Shown here: piece by piece, positions 9,366 through 22,318 of the stretch
Layout of the letters: each line of letters opens with the position of its first letter
How positions within the stretch are numbered: position 1 is the stretch's first letter
Origin: Venturia oleaginea
Lineage: Eukaryota > Ascomycota > Dothideomycetes > Venturiales > Venturiaceae
Assembly: GCA_013176395.1 (NCBI GenBank)
Contig: JABMLP010000027.1
Coordinates: forward strand, 62,001 to 126,000
Length of the DNA stretch: 64,000 nt
Direction: 5' to 3'
The notes under the pieces: model-generated
Databases searched by the model: none
Told to the model about the DNA's origin: nothing
What the model saw: only the letters and a program-made list of their open reading frames with translations
Position numbers and translations under genes: made by a program

Positions 9366-12300
9366 CTAACCACCACCACCGCTCGCACTCGCACCACCAC
9401 CGCCGCTAAACTTCATCTTAATCTTTAATTTCGGTTTCGGCGCTGCATCACCCGCTTGTGCCGTCGTCGAGTTCGGGTTTGTCGACGGAGGCGGCGGCGG
9501 CGGACTAGCAGCACTGTTTGCAGGCGTCGGCGGCTTAACACCAGGCGCCGGACTCGACCTTGCCGAATTCGACGCAGAAGCCGAATGCTTAAAGGAATGA
9601 GTCGCATTTACCGCCGGCGTCCCCGCTGACCTTGGTGGTTTTGGTGACGGTTTCGGTGTCTGTGAGATGATATGTCGGAGTTGATCTTTCCTAGTGGGAA
9701 GTTTGAGTTTCACCACCAACGATCTCTTCGGTCGAGGTGAAGCTTGTGAGGATTTAGATGAGTTCTTGTTAGAGGAAGAATTCTTGGAGATGGCGGAAGG
9801 TTTCTGGTTGGCTGGGATCTTCGGGGTGGATAAGAGTTTCGGTCCCGATGAGATTTTCTGGCCAATTGAGATCTTGGGACCAGAGATGACCTTCGACACT
9901 GGCGCTGATGGTTTCTTTGGTTTCGAAGGCTGTGGCGTGACCGTAGTAGGTTGGGTGAAGGACAGAGGTTGTGATAGAGTAGGCGAAGGTAGTTGTGCTT
10001 GTGGCGGCACAATTGCCGTCAAAGGACTTGGAGCTGCAGTAGCCACGACGGGCGTAGGAATGGGCAAGAAAGGCCTTGCCGCGGCGAACGGAGACGGAGA
10101 GGATGCCTTCGGTTTGCTGTTCTGCTTGACGATGAAAGACACCTTTTGGCGCTTTGCTTGTGGCGACTCTCCGCTCGCATCGGATGAACGACGCTTCTCT
10201 GGCTTCTTAAGTTCGATTTTGGGAGCTGGCTTGAATCGGAATTTGTCGATTTGGAAGAAGCGCATCATGCCTTCTCCTTCATGCTGGACATTCCAGTACC
10301 TGGGCATCTTGAGACTAACCAGGAGACTCTCGCTAGCCTTATAAAGACGACTGCACAGATCGAGAAGCTCGGTGAAATCTCTTATGCTGAGATATGGAGA
10401 TCGTAGGGCTTCTATGATAGCATCTTGCAGTCCCTCGTTGTCGCTCATCTCTTTCCTCAGCGATGCTACCGCACCTTCTGGGGTATCCACAGGGAGCGGT
10501 CCTGTTGGGGCCGGAGCGTCGTCTACGATCATGAGATGATCGACTCCAGTTTCCTTCTTTTCTTGACCTTTTGTCAGCTGCAAGGCAATATATGCCAAAC
10601 CTTTCCCGATGATTCGCCAAAGCCTCTCTCGTACGAGCTGTGAAGGCTCTGATGCAAAAGAATGCATGATGTAACGCAGGAAATGATCCTTCCTCAGCGC
10701 ACCGAGAGTGATGAGACAATCGAATGCCATCAATCGGACATCATCTTGATTTCCAGCTCTTGTGTATCTCAAGAAGTGCGCCATCTTGAAAGGAACAACC
10801 TTGTTCTCAATCAGTCTCGTAAGGCTGCGCATCGATGCCAGAGTGTAGACGTTCCGGTGAGATGGGATCCATTCATCTATACGTCGAAGGCGGTCAATCT
10901 CGTTGAGTGCCGCTTTCTTGAACACAGCGGCATCTGTTTCGGCTTGAAGGTCTTCCATCTCGTCATCGTCTCCAAATGAGAAATTGATATTAACACCACG
11001 ATGCACTCGATTCTCGACCAATGTCTCAGCGAGACCAGCCATGAGTATGGCAACATACTTGGAGTCAGAGTACTGGTTGTTCGAGTTATCGTTGAATTTC
11101 AACTTATCCAAGAAGAATCTCTTGACTTCAGGCGGAGACTTGCCATCGGAATCTCGGATTCCAGCCATGGCTTGTGGAATCGTGCACTGTAGCCAGTACA
11201 GCCTGTGGTCTGAAAAGTCATTTGATCGGGTCATGGGCGAATTCTCGAAGCAGAAGAGGTGCTGAAATGCCTTTTGCAGATGGAACATGCCTATCATTCC
11301 TGCCTGATCGGTGGCGCAGCTAGCAATTGCGGAGGCTGCCAAAGTTCGGACGCCATGGAAGTATCGTGGATCCATTAATGTTCGAGTGAGTACTGATGAA
11401 TGAAGAGCACTTGGTGGCTGTCTCGAGAGCCATTGGAGAGCCTGCAAAGATTAGTCTGTGATTAGTCGGAATACACATATGTAACCATACCTCTATCTGC
11501 GCAACCACGTCATTGTCTTGTTGTAGCTGCTGAACAAACATATAGTTGGGACTGGGCGAGTAGATGACGGTGCATATCCACTCAAAGTCCTTGTCAAGTC
11601 GAATCCACTCATAAGCTTCTTCCTGCATTGTCGCCAAATCTTCTTGTGACCACTCGGTGAGTCTCCAGTCTTCAATCTCCTGATCTCCTTGAAGGACGTC
11701 ACCTAGGGCATAGGTAACTGGCGCATCCTCGGCGCCATCTTCATCGTCATTTCTATTCTCGGTTGCCGCGGCTGCACGTTCTTTCGCTCGCTTCGTTCTC
11801 TTGAGCCGCTTGTATTTTGTGTTGTAATTGAACTCAACCTTTACGGTCTGCTCCCGGATCTCGACTATGTGCTCATATGGGCGACCATCTGCTTCTTGGA
11901 CGCGTACTGTTATCGGACCCTAATTTGTCAGCATTAACGGACTCTCGGACGATGTACAGGAACTTACTGTAAAAGCTGGCTGGAGCTCTCCCGCCCAAAC
12001 ACCATTCTCGTGTTCTTTGACCTCTCGCATGAAATTTTCCGCGTTCAAACCCGCTGCCGTTGCCTTGTCTCCCATCACGTCATGGGACTGCGTTTGATTG
12101 ATGGTCACCTCCACCGACATCTTCTTCTTGTTGAACTTGTGCGTCACATGGAACGTCGGACAGCCAGCTCCGAAAACCCACTGGTCAAAGAAAGATTGAA
12201 GCTTCTGGTGCGCTACCTTATCCGAAGTGTAGATCAACCTATCTGTCCAGATTTCTCCATGTGGAATTCGTCCCATGCGGGCGTCAGAGAGTAATCGTAC

Positions 12301-14029
12301 CAACACCCGAGGCGCACCAGTCGATGCGTTCTGTTTCATAAGTCGTTGGTGAAAAATGTAAAAGACCACGGGCGCCTTGAGCGTCAAAAACTCGAGCTCT
12401 CCTTGGTCAAGGCCTAGAAGTGATCCGCAATCATAAATGGCGGGTCGTCCCACATCTTGTTGGACAATCTTGTCGGCGGCGAGCTTCTGCCTATAGCGTA
12501 CCTCGTTTCGTCCCCAAAGTATTGACATGAAAATATCGGCCATGAAGTAAGAGGCACCCACGATAATCCAGTAGTCCTTCGCCTGCTGAGCAGAGACAAA
12601 GACTCCAATCCACTGGCTTGCAGCAGCACGAATGAGCTCGCGAGAGTTCTCGTAAGCTGGGTCGATGACATTCTCTGGATAGAGCAGCCGCGAGCTGCAT
12701 ATAGAGAGTGTCGCCGTGTCCAAGACATTGGGAGAAAGATCATCCACGAATACCAGTTTGTAGCTTTGACAATCTGGCGCAAAAGGATAGGCCGTGTACG
12801 ATTGTTGAAAGTGATCGATGGCCTATGTTGTTAGTCGCGTCGAAATATCGATTTCAATGAAATACACACCATTTGCAAAGGTATGCCAGTGTTGCGCAGC
12901 TCTTCCTCTCTTCCGGGTAAGCAAAAACCATGCACACTGACAGCCTGTTCTTTGAGCTGATCTTCTTTACCAGTTTCTCGGAACTGTGCAAAGTCGACTT
13001 GCTCGAAGGGACCAATCGTGAAACCAACGTGATGAGCGCCCACTGGCGCAGAGCAGTAGAAAATCCACCTTCTTGTAGCATGGTCACCCGTATGAGGTGC
13101 CTGTGCAAGGTTAGGAAGCGAGCGAAATCAATCGTGACACAATTACTTACGTCACTGTCTTCCATGAGGCCTGAGCTAACAACTTGCAGCTCAAGGTCTT
13201 TCTCCTCGTCTGTCAAGTGAGAGAAAGCTGCAGGTTCGTCCTCGTCAATGTCCATAGCATCATCGCCCAGTCCATTCGCAAGACCATTGACTGCGTTTGC
13301 CGCACCAATAGGCTTCGGTTGAAGGAAGTCACCAATAGTCCGCGGGCAATCTATTCTCAGCCTCCAAGAGCAGCGTGATGAGGCTTGCCCCACGATAGGG
13401 AACGCAAAGCAAGGAAGAAGCCCAGGGACCGAAGAGGCGCAGGTGTACATGTGTGGGAATCGAGAGTCGCCCGGGTGCATTCCAACCCATTGTACTGCTT
13501 CTCTAGATTTCTCCACCACATAGCGCACCACAAGGGTCAACGGAGTGTACACAAGATCCCCATCCTCAAAAGAGGCCGTCATAGCCGCATCTATAGCACT
13601 ATCCACTTTTGCATCGTTTGTGCCAGAGAGTTCGTGCGGGTTAAACTCCTTGATGCGCACATTTTTGGGCAGAGCAACGATGAAGGTAGGCTCGGGAGGG
13701 TCCTTGTGTTCGTGTTCAATGTTCCGCCGTAATTGTTCATGCTGCTGGACGGTGTAGACCTCTCGCACTCGATATGCTGCGTACGGGTCGCGAAAGCGCG
13801 GTAGCTCCACTGGGTAACCCTCCACCGTCAGGCTCTTGACATCTATTCCCCGGCAGTTTAGAGGTATCGTCCGTAACTCCTTGGACAGAGGTTGTATTGT
13901 GATTGTCGCAGAACCGACCAGTTTCCGCGATCGAAAGTCGATCTCAAGCTCGATATCCTGATGCGTCACTGAGAACTGAGGTTCTGTATTCTCCTTGGGC
14001 ACCTCCGCTTCCACCACGAGAGCTGGCAT
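9366..14029 (-). CDS. TAF2: TFIID subunit 2 (TAF2), five exons
   Basis: TAF2 is a large scaffold subunit of general transcription factor TFIID that contacts the core promoter. The coding exons on the minus strand are 14029..13151, 13100..12870, 12822..11968, 11919..11491 and 11441..9366, giving 1489 aa. All four introns (50, 47, 48 and 49 bp) are phase 0 with GT..AG ends. The N-terminal half is the M1-aminopeptidase-like fold typical of TAF2 (HQDIELEIDFRSRKLVG at the start, YSWIIVG-like segments later). It lacks the HExxH zinc site, as expected for TAF2. The HEAT-like middle is followed by a low-complexity Ser/Pro/Lys tail ending in Gly repeats. The length is close to yeast Taf2 (about 1400 aa). 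The start MPALVVEAEVP is the first ATG of the frame. Confidence 0.9.
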
Positions 14030-14751
14030 TTTGCTATGCGGGCTCTACCTCGCAATCCGTGGGGTTCTTTGTGAGCGCAGCGTCATTTCTAGCAGCGCTT
14101 GGTAGAGGAAGCAGGAGGGCGGAGGGCGGAGGGCAGAGCGGTGGGGGGAGTGAGGAGTGTCGTAACGGCGCAAGTGTTGCCTAGAGGATGTTGGAGAAGC
14201 GCGACCTCCTGGAGATCGCGGTATTATCGCCGAGAGAGTTTCCTACTGGTATTACGGATTCCCTGGGTTTGTAGCGATGACAGCGCGCGCACTTCTCTTT
14301 GCCTGATGTGAGATGTTCAAGGAATAGTATCCTACGAATGGAAGCGAGAGTTGAGTCACGTGACCTTTGCGCCACAACACCAAAAAGTTGGTAGTCAATG
14401 GCTAACTCGGGGGTAAAAACATTGGTAGGCCATAAATCTCATATCGCATGGTCTGCATTATATAGTGCACGATATCTCGAGAATCTCAAGATATTAACCT
14501 GTCGGGAAATTTCACCGAGAAAGAGCAATCAAAAAGTTTCTACGATGGAAATGGATACTCTCGAGTATTCATGACGCGAGCCGAAACTACTCATGCAAAT
14601 CACCCCACCACGTTTGGCGGGATACGTACAAATACAAGAACACACCTACCCCATCCGCTCGAGAAAAACACAGAGCTTTTGACATGCCAGACCTGGTGAA
14701 TACCTAAAAGAAAAGAAAATCACAGCCTACGCCCGCCCAGATGAATAACAG
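14030..14751. other. Intergenic: TAF2 promoter and SAS4-gene 3' region
   Basis: No gene is seen. GA-rich repeats (GGAGGGCGGAGGGC near 14115) lie close to the TAF2 start and the E-box palindrome lies farther upstream. Confidence 0.55.
14355..14364. promoter_or_regulatory. GTCACGTGAC palindrome upstream of TAF2
   Basis: This 10-bp palindrome contains the E-box CACGTG, bound by Cbf1/Pho4-type bHLH factors in fungi. It lies about 330 bp upstream of the TAF2 start codon. Function is inferred from position only. Confidence 0.4.
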
Positions 14752-16263
14752 TCACGCCTCACTACTCCCACCAGCGTCCTTAAGCTCTCTATTTCTTCGT
14801 CGCCTCTTTCTAGCGTTGGCACGGAGTGCTTCAGGTGTGATAAAATCTTCGGGTAATTCGAAATCTTGTTCGTCAAGGTCAGGAATCGGTTCTCCAAAAG
14901 CAGTCACATGTCTGCCGGTTCTAGTTTCACCCATAGCCTGAGCTCGCAAGTGCGGTGCCTTGTAGAAGCTAGTCATAGGAGGCGGTGTTTTCACCTCTCG
15001 AGTTGATGCAGCTGATGTTCTCTTCCGCTTTGCTCTAGATCTTTGCTTGAGACCTGCTTCAATTTGGAGCTGTCGAGATGCTGAAGCGTCAACATCGCTG
15101 TAGGCAGCACTTTCGTTGTCTTTCTCCTCGTCGTCATCTTCATCTTGTTCCTCTTCCTCCTCGCGAGCTCGTTCTTTTGCCTGACGCATCCTCTTTTCCT
15201 CGTCCTTCCAGGTTCTAAACCTTTCTACCAGGGCGAGCACTTCAGAGATAAAGTAGTCTCGTTTAGGTTTCCAGCTCTTTTGTTCACCCTCAGTGATACC
15301 AGTGACGCCCATCACGCGAAGCCAGTCTGGACCTTGCAATCCCTCAAGTAGGCGTTCCAAGTTCTCTTTCTCGTGCTGTGCTCGCTCCTTCTCAATGTTC
15401 CGAGCCTGCTTCTCTTTGCGCTCGGATCGCCCATGGCATTTGAGAAAGAGACTATCAGGAAGCGGATCATTTGCAGGATTCAAAGAGCTGGACGGTATCG
15501 ATGGAGCGGCTATCGTCTTTACGTTGCTAACATTGCTGTGTGGAGAAGGGGGCACCGTAGATTGTGCTGGCAGCGCGGGAGGCTGAGAGAGTAACGCTGG
15601 TTGTTTTGGTCTGGCCGGATTCGAGATTTTCTCTTCCAGTATGTATATCTGCTCGTCCGCGCGCAAGAATTCGGGATTTTGATCGAGACCATTCAGAAGT
15701 ATATCCTCGTAATGTGCAAAATACAAACTCAAGTCGCTCTTAATTCGTAGGTTTCCATCTTTTGACCGCAGTGTTCTGGTTTCCCTAGATAAAGATGAAG
15801 ATGTTACCAGATGGTTATTGCCAGGCTGAGGAGTAGAATTGCGAGATTTTGGTGTAGAAGCGCCCGAATAAGGATCTCGCACCGTAAGTCGTAGCCGTGT
15901 GCCATTGCTTGTTGGTGTTTTCGTTCGAGGCAGTGTTTGGGCGTGTACGGGGAGAGTTGTAGGAGGAGGTTGTACAGGCGGTGGTGGCAATTGCGGTTCG
16001 GGTTCAACGACCTCGATCGCGGAGGAGAGCAAAGGACTGCTGAATTCACCAGCAGACAGTCCTCTGCTGGTCGATTGCGTCTCTTGAGCTGGCGGTGAGG
16101 GTTTGCTCGCGTCGCTCGTCCTCCCGAGCGAGACGGGACTGAAATAGGAGAGGATGGAAGAGCTCGTCGAGGGAGTTGGTTCAGACTTGTTATTCTGGGA
16201 TTTGACGCGACCTCCGTTGGATCTTTTCAGACCAAGAGACGGTCTTACTGAAGTGACCATCAT
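14752..16263 (-). CDS. SAS4: SAS4-domain protein (something-about-silencing 4 / NSL-type)
   Basis: SAS4-type proteins are non-catalytic subunits of MYST histone-acetyltransferase complexes that act in silencing and gene control. The frame is a single exon of 503 aa. The N-terminal 250 residues are low-complexity (Ser/Pro). The recognisable domain is central to C-terminal: a charged helix, RLLEGLQGPDWLRVMGVTGI, then KSWKPKRDYFISEV and RFRTWKDEEKRMR, the SAS4 signature. An acidic run of about 25 residues and a basic end, ARKRRRRNRE, follow. Start: a second Met follows directly, so the exact start differs by one residue at most. The symbol is by domain homology; orthology to yeast SAS4 is not proven. 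Confidence 0.72.
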   Translation of the reverse strand: MMVTSVRPSLGLKRSNGGRVKSQNNKSEPTPSTSSSILSYFSPVSLGRTSDASKPSPPAQETQSTSRGLSAGEFSSPLLSSAIEVVEPEPQLPPPPVQPPPTTLPVHAQTLPRTKTPTSNGTRLRLTVRDPYSGASTPKSRNSTPQPGNNHLVTSSSLSRETRTLRSKDGNLRIKSDLSLYFAHYEDILLNGLDQNPEFLRADEQIYILEEKISNPARPKQPALLSQPPALPAQSTVPPSPHSNVSNVKTIAAPSIPSSSLNPANDPLPDSLFLKCHGRSERKEKQARNIEKERAQHEKENLERLLEGLQGPDWLRVMGVTGITEGEQKSWKPKRDYFISEVLALVERFRTWKDEEKRMRQAKERAREEEEEQDEDDDEEKDNESAAYSDVDASASRQLQIEAGLKQRSRAKRKRTSAASTREVKTPPPMTSFYKAPHLRAQAMGETRTGRHVTAFGEPIPDLDEQDFELPEDFITPEALRANARKRRRRNRELKDAGGSSEA

Positions 16264-16734
16264 TTGAATGAAATCGGAAGATCATCTTTCTTCATGTAAC
16301 GCGAGGTGAGGTGCTCCGACGCCTCTGGGCGGAAGCAGGTGGTCGAATGAAGGGTGCACTGTTTAACGCTTCTCTTGTTTTGGAAAACACGTTTGCAACA
16401 TCAAACAATTTGGAAGCTGGTGTTTTATATTGCTGGCATACTGGATATCATTGCTAGATTCACGGTGGATTTACACAGACTGGAGACGCGTTATCTTTCA
16501 GTTGGGAGGATCAATGGAAAGAAGTGCGACGCATTCAACATATCTTCACTCCTATTGCTCAAACTTTTGAATCACAGGAATCGACATGTTGTCGCTCTCG
16601 AGGCCTCCAGATGAAACCCCATCCATCAGTCCCGTATCACTGATGTTACCGCCATCTACTGAAACAAAAGAGATCCTTTGACAGACGCCCAAGACACCAT
16701 ACTCCCTACGCTTTAATCATACAGATTACCCAGA
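16264..16734. other. Intergenic: SAS4-gene promoter and VMA21 3' region
   Basis: No supported gene. An 86-codon plus-strand frame at 16354-16614 has no recognisable feature and is probably chance. Confidence 0.5.
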
Positions 16735-17202
16735 TTAGTCCTTTTTCTTCGCAGCAGCTTCTGCCTCTAGTCTATCCGACTGATCTTCCTTCATGGCGAC
16801 AATGACATATCCTATGAGGACGACATTGGCTATGATAGCAGCGAATCCACCTGCGTATGATGATTTGCCTAGGAGAGAGTTAGCATATGGTTGAGCAAGA
16901 ATCTTGATACGATTGAATATTGAGTTGACTACATGGTCAGGAGGGAAGAGATGGGCATACTTTTGAAAATGGTGTTCAGGGTCAAGAAATAGCTGCCTAT
17001 TGGAAAGACGACCATGGCGAATGTGAAGGCAAGAAGCTTGTAAATGACAGATCTAAACACAGTTAGCGAAGTATCGACGGTCATATCAAACATACGATGC
17101 AACGGCAGGTCTGATATCTGAAGGGCCATCAGCAGGCGCATGTGGATCCTTCTCGGCAGACGTAGACGTCTGACCTGATCGGACTGTTCTTCTGGTAGCC
17201 AT
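16735..17202 (-). CDS. VMA21: VMA21, vacuolar H+-ATPase assembly factor, three exons
   Basis: Vma21 is a small ER membrane protein that assembles the proton-pumping Vo sector of the vacuolar ATPase. The exons are 17202..17096, 17052..16961 and 16868..16735; the introns are 43 and 92 bp. The product is 110 aa. The N-terminus (MATRRTVRSGQTSTSAEKDP) is polar. The first membrane segment is VIYKLLAFTFAMVVFPIGSY and the second is FAAIIANVVLIGYVIVAM. The end KKKD fits a C-terminal dilysine ER-retrieval signal, the hallmark of Vma21. The length matches the family (about 80-110 aa). It is divergent to FUN30 with 487 bp between the two starts. Confidence 0.9.
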
Positions 17203-17689
17203 TGCGAGTTGTGGTGGTGATGTGCTGAATTGCCGCGATGGGATTGAGAGGGTGGAAAGCACGGACAGGTCTTAATGGATAGCGGAATGTGAAGTGGAAT
17301 TGAAGTTCGATGTTGAACTTGGCCTAGTTCTAATGGGTGACCCAGAGCGCAAGTTGTCTTCCCTTCTAAGGATTTGATTGATCGATTGGCTTCGTCCCAT
17401 CTCGTGCCCACGTAACGCGAGCCGATATTATACTTTGATCTTTTGGGACTAGTCAAAAGGGCGGTCTCAAACTCTCACCCAGTTGTCTTCCGCAAGCAGA
17501 TAATTCCAACACATATCAAAACGACATACACATCCACATGCACTCGACAGTTCCATGCTTCCTTTCTCCCGCCGTCTTTGAATTCTCGCTTTGTCTCCCC
17601 CAGCAAGCATAATTGACACAAACGCGCTCCATCCCTTCACTTCGCGAAACTATATCACCTATTATACATTGCTATAATCAATATACCGT
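17203..17689. promoter_or_regulatory. Divergent promoter region VMA21 / FUN30
   Basis: The 487 bp between two divergent start codons must hold both promoters. I see no clear TATA box; a pyrimidine-rich stretch lies near 17540-17660, before the FUN30 start. Confidence 0.5.
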
Positions 17690-20600
17690 ATGGACTCCGA
17701 CCCAATAGAAGAGACACCGCCGCGTCGCTCCACGGCCATGAACTATACCAACCGCCAGCCCAATACCTCGCAAGACGAGAATGGCGAAGACATCTTTGAC
17801 GACGATGCCATTCGACAGGCCGACACCATAGCCACACAACCTCTACATGGCTATCGTCCTGGAGCTATGCCATACAGCTCTCCCTCAAACGTCTCGTCTC
17901 CTCCCGCGCCGCAGCACTATACTCAACCTACGCAGATGCTACAGCCGCAGCAGCGCACTCCTCACCGCCAGCACAATAGATCACAGATACAGGTCTCCCA
18001 CTCTGCTTCACCTCCCGCATTTCGGATGGACAACTCGCGATTTGCTCAGCCCTCGCAAGCATCGTATTTTCCGCAACAACAACCCATGTACAATCGCAAC
18101 ATGATGGCGCCCCCGGGGACTTTCTATCGACCTCCTATGCCACAACCTCCCTACCCCATGGCTAATGGCTCTGGTCAATCGATGTCGCAGCTGAGCAACT
18201 TCGACGATCCTCCCTTGGCTGCCGATTCAGATTCGGATGGCGATGCGCATCGTTCAGACATTCCTCCTCCAAATTTTGGCTTCCAGCAGCACATTTCGGG
18301 ATTTTATCACAACCCAGGACCGATGAAACCTCAGGTCCAGAAGCGGGTTGCAGAAGATTCGGCGTCTGCGTATGGCGGTGTTACGCGCCCACCCAAGATA
18401 GCTCGGACGGTCCCAGCCAGTTCTTTATCGAACAGCGAGTATCAGGACATGGAGATCTCACACATACACGATTACGAAGAGCGAGAGAAAGTTGGTCGGA
18501 TGCGGAACATCGTTCCCAAATACCCCATCGCCAAGTTGTTAGGCATGCTGAGGTCTAAGAGAGGCAACTATGACGATGCGATCAATGCCGTCATGGAAGA
18601 GATGGAGAGGACAGAGAGGGCAGCTTCTGGCGCTATGGTTGATATATCGGACGACGAGCCAGAACGTGTCGGTGTGGCTCGAAGCACGCCCAGTCAACCA
18701 ACACCGGCAAGACCCTCGGTAAAGCATGGAGCTGGAGCTGCCCCCCATGGGAGGAGTATCTTGGATAAATACTCAATGCTAAGCGGACCAAAACCGCCGC
18801 TGCAGCTGAAGCCAATGACACAACCTAGACCTGTCGCACCAGTCCCCTTTGCCTCAACTCCCTTGGTTTCTTCAGCGCCATCTACACCAGTGCAGCCAGT
18901 TCGGAGACGCCTCCAGCAGGGCCGACGACCTGAACGTCGCCTAGAATCGTCTCCTGTCGCATCTCCTTCGGCTCCATCTTCTCAACCCATCGCCACTGGT
19001 CCTTCACTGCGGACAAAAAAGCGGACAGATCCTGATGAATACTCTGACGACGATGTGGAACCTGAGGCTCGCGAAGACATTGGCGCGCAAGCATTTGACT
19101 ATTTCAACAAAATCGCGACTGAACAGGACCTGCGCGACATGACCAATTGCACAGATGAGGAAGCCAAGCTTGTGTTGTCCATGCGTCCTTTCAAATCCCT
19201 GGACTCCATACGAAAAGTCGCTGTACCGCCCAAGGACGGGAAAAAGAAGAAGGCAGGAGGATCCCAAAAGACACTTGGCGATCGCATCCTGGATAAAGTT
19301 GTCGACATGATGACAGGCTTGGAAGCAGTAGACCGAGTTGTCAAGCTATGCGAGGGATATGCTGATGACCTCCACTCCTCATTGCAGAAACTGGGCATCG
19401 ATACCGATAAAGCTGCCGTGAAGGATGGTCTTTCCGTCACGTCATTGGACGATGAGCCAAGAATCGATTCTGGTGTCGCTACACCAGCCAGCGATGTGCA
19501 CAATTTCCCCCAGCAGCCAGCCAATATGAACCCCGAGGAGACAATGAAAGACTTTCAGATTGTTGGTATGAATTGGATGAATTTGATGTACACTCAAGGA
19601 CAGAAATGGTCAAAGAAGAGTGGCTGTATCCTTGCTGATGACATGGGTTTGGGAAAAACTCTTCAGATCATTTCGTTTCTGTCCCATCAGCTAGAGAAGG
19701 GGAACAATGGCCCTCATCTGGTTGTCGTTCCAACCTCTACCCTCGAAAATTGGTTGCGCGAGTTCAAGCGTTTTGCCCCTGCGATCAATTGTGAGCCTTA
19801 CAGTGGCAAACAGTCCGAACGCTCCGAAAGACAGCTTGAGATGGAAGAGTATATGGCCGATGAGACAAATACGCCAATCCATGTCATCGTCACCACTTAC
19901 CAGCTGGCGGCCAATGCGAAAGACAACACTTGGTTGCGTAAAACTTTCAAGTTTGACTCGTGTATCTTTGATGAAGGTCACATGCTGAAAAATCGCACTA
20001 CGGAACGATACAAAGCCCTGAAGAGGATTCGAGCTAAATTCCGGGTGCTGCTCACAGGAACTCCCCTCCAGAATAACCTTCAGGAACTTGTCTCTGTTCT
20101 TGCATTTATCATGCCAGACCTTTTCGACGACTGTGAGGAAGATCTTAACCTTATCTTTCAACACAGGGCCAAGACCACCGATGAGGATCACGCAGCGCTG
20201 TTGTCAAAACAAAGAATCCAACGTGCCAAAACGATGCTTACGCCATTCATTCTGCGCCGAACCAAAGATCAAGTCATGAAGGATCTTCCGGGTAAGACCA
20301 AGCGCGTGGAGCTTTGTGAGATGACCGAGGCTCAAGGTGCAATGTACAACGGATATAGGCAGAAGTCTCGTGAAGTTCTAAAAGCCCGCAAGGAGGGCAA
20401 GTCTGATGGCGATGAAAAGGTGCCTCACATCATGCTTGAGCGACTCGCGGCCATTCACCCAATTCTCCATCGCACCCATTATGACGACGAGACGATCCGA
20501 ACCAAGATCGTCCCCAACGTCCCACGAAAAGGCACGTTCAAGGGATGGAGTGATATCAAAATGTTCGAAGAGTTCACATGGTATTCTGATTTCGAATTGC

Positions 20601-21461
20601 ACCAAGTCTGCACAAAGTATGGTGGAGAGAGCAAGACTCTCATGAAACTCAGACTGCAGAATGATGAATGGATGGATTCTGGCAAAGTTCACAAGCTGGT
20701 TGAGCTGCTCAAACAATTTTCTGCTGAAACTGCTGGCACAGACAAGGAGCCTAATCGCACTTTGCTCTTCTCACAATTCAAGAAGAGCTTAGATGTTATC
20801 GAGGAGGTGTTTGTGACTGAAGGTATCGATTACACTCGTATCGATGGTTCAACGGACATCAACGAACGCCAGGACCTTATCGATCGTTTTCACGAAAACA
20901 AACAAATTCAGGTATTTGAGGTGTCCAGACATTCTCGATCGACACAGTTTTAACACAGTACAGGTATTCATGATTACCACGAAATCTGGAGGTGCTGGGA
21001 TCAACTTGGCATGTGCGAACAAGGTTATCATACTCGATCCTTCATTCAATCCCCAAGACGATATTCAGGCCGAGAATCGTGCTCATCGCATTGGCCAGAC
21101 CCGTGAGGTCGAGGTCATCACGCTCATCAGCAAAGGCACCATTGAAGTCCTAATCCACAAGCTTGGACAGTCAAAGCTGCAACTTGACAAGCGTGTCGCC
21201 GGCGGCGATGACTCTGACGCCGTCACCAGGCGGAATGAGGCTTTGTTAGAAGAGATGCTGATGAATGGTGAGGAGGACATACCGACTCCGCCGAATGAGC
21301 TGGCTGATGGTGAAGATGCCAATGGTGCGATGAAGAAGGAGGACGGGGTCACGAAGAATGGAATAAAGCAAGAAAATGGCACCAAGGATTTGAAGGACAC
21401 CTTTGCTGAAGGTATAAAGGCAAAGGGTGTCGATGTCAAAAGAGAGACGATACAGGAGTAA
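17690..21461 (+). CDS. FUN30: FUN30/SMARCAD1-type SNF2 chromatin remodeler, two exons
   Basis: Fun30-family ATPases slide or exchange nucleosomes in the nucleus and help silencing and DNA end resection. The exons are 17690..20911 and 20964..21461, split by a 52-bp phase-0 intron; the product is 1239 aa. The intron lies between helicase motifs and reading through it gives a false stop. The long disordered N-terminus is Gln/Pro/Ser-rich. A CUE-like ubiquitin-binding helix set (VPKYPIAKLLGMLRSKRGNY) lies at about 265-295. The Walker A motif DDMGLGKT is at about 650, the DEGH box at about 760, LLTGTPLQNN at about 786, LLFSQFKKS at about 1025 and the final helicase motif AHRIGQTREVE at about 1112. 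The tail is acidic and Lys-rich. DEGH and the CUE-like segment support Fun30 rather than other SNF2 groups. Confidence 0.9.
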
Positions 21462-22318
21462 TTCGCAGCGCCTTGCACCTTGGACTTGCTTTAGCTCGCG
21501 ATTTTTCTTCAGCCGGGAACCCACCGCGCGCACATTCCGTCATGATGGTCATGTTGGGCAGTTCCGTCGCACTGTAATACCATTACCACACATTCGGGGT
21601 TTGTACACTCGATCTCCCGTACGCACGCACTTTTTGGTGTTTCGTCTTCTACATTATTTATTACGCAACGTTTTTCGTGGGAGAGTTCGCATAGACTCTG
21701 GACACCGGATGCATTTCCTGGCGCGCGCTTGGATGATGAATTTTAAATTATTATTTTTCAAAATGGGTTTATGGATGAATGGGATGGGATTGGAAGGATG
21801 GCTTCTGGCATGGATAAATGGATGTATGTTGAAAAATAGTTTTTTCGCTGTATGATATGGCATAGCACGGTATTGCACAGCGAGGGTATATCATATAAAA
21901 AGCAACTTCTAGACGTAGAATTAATGATATTGTGTGGGATGCTAGAGTTTGGTTTTGTTGTGTGGATTTGTGGGATGGTGGAATGTGCGGTGAGCCTAAT
22001 GTTTTGTGTTTTGTGATTGTGGTGGTAGGTATAAGACATGATATTGCTATGTTTCTAGTGATTTGAACTCTAAGGGAACAGTGTAATCATGATTCCTTCG
22101 TCCATAAATACCAAACATTGCATACAGTCTTGCTATTATAATCAAGAGGTACGGATAATGGTGAAGATGTACGTAGTCTGAAAAATAAAATAAAATTTCT
22201 TGACAAGGTATATAACAGAGCAGATACAAACGCGACAAAGCGCCCTTGTGGTGTGTCATCCTATTCAAATGACAACATTATCGTATCAAACACGACACTA
22301 CCGCCATCCAACAAGTTC
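21462..22318. other. 3' regions of two convergent genes
   Basis: The stretch holds the 3' ends of FUN30 and of the convergent gene. It is AT-rich from about 21730, with no supported frame. Confidence 0.55.

Noticed and set aside
9694..10344. 216-codon plus-strand frame opposite TAF2
   Set aside because: It is antisense to the Ser/Pro/Lys-rich TAF2 tail; low-complexity codons create the open frame.
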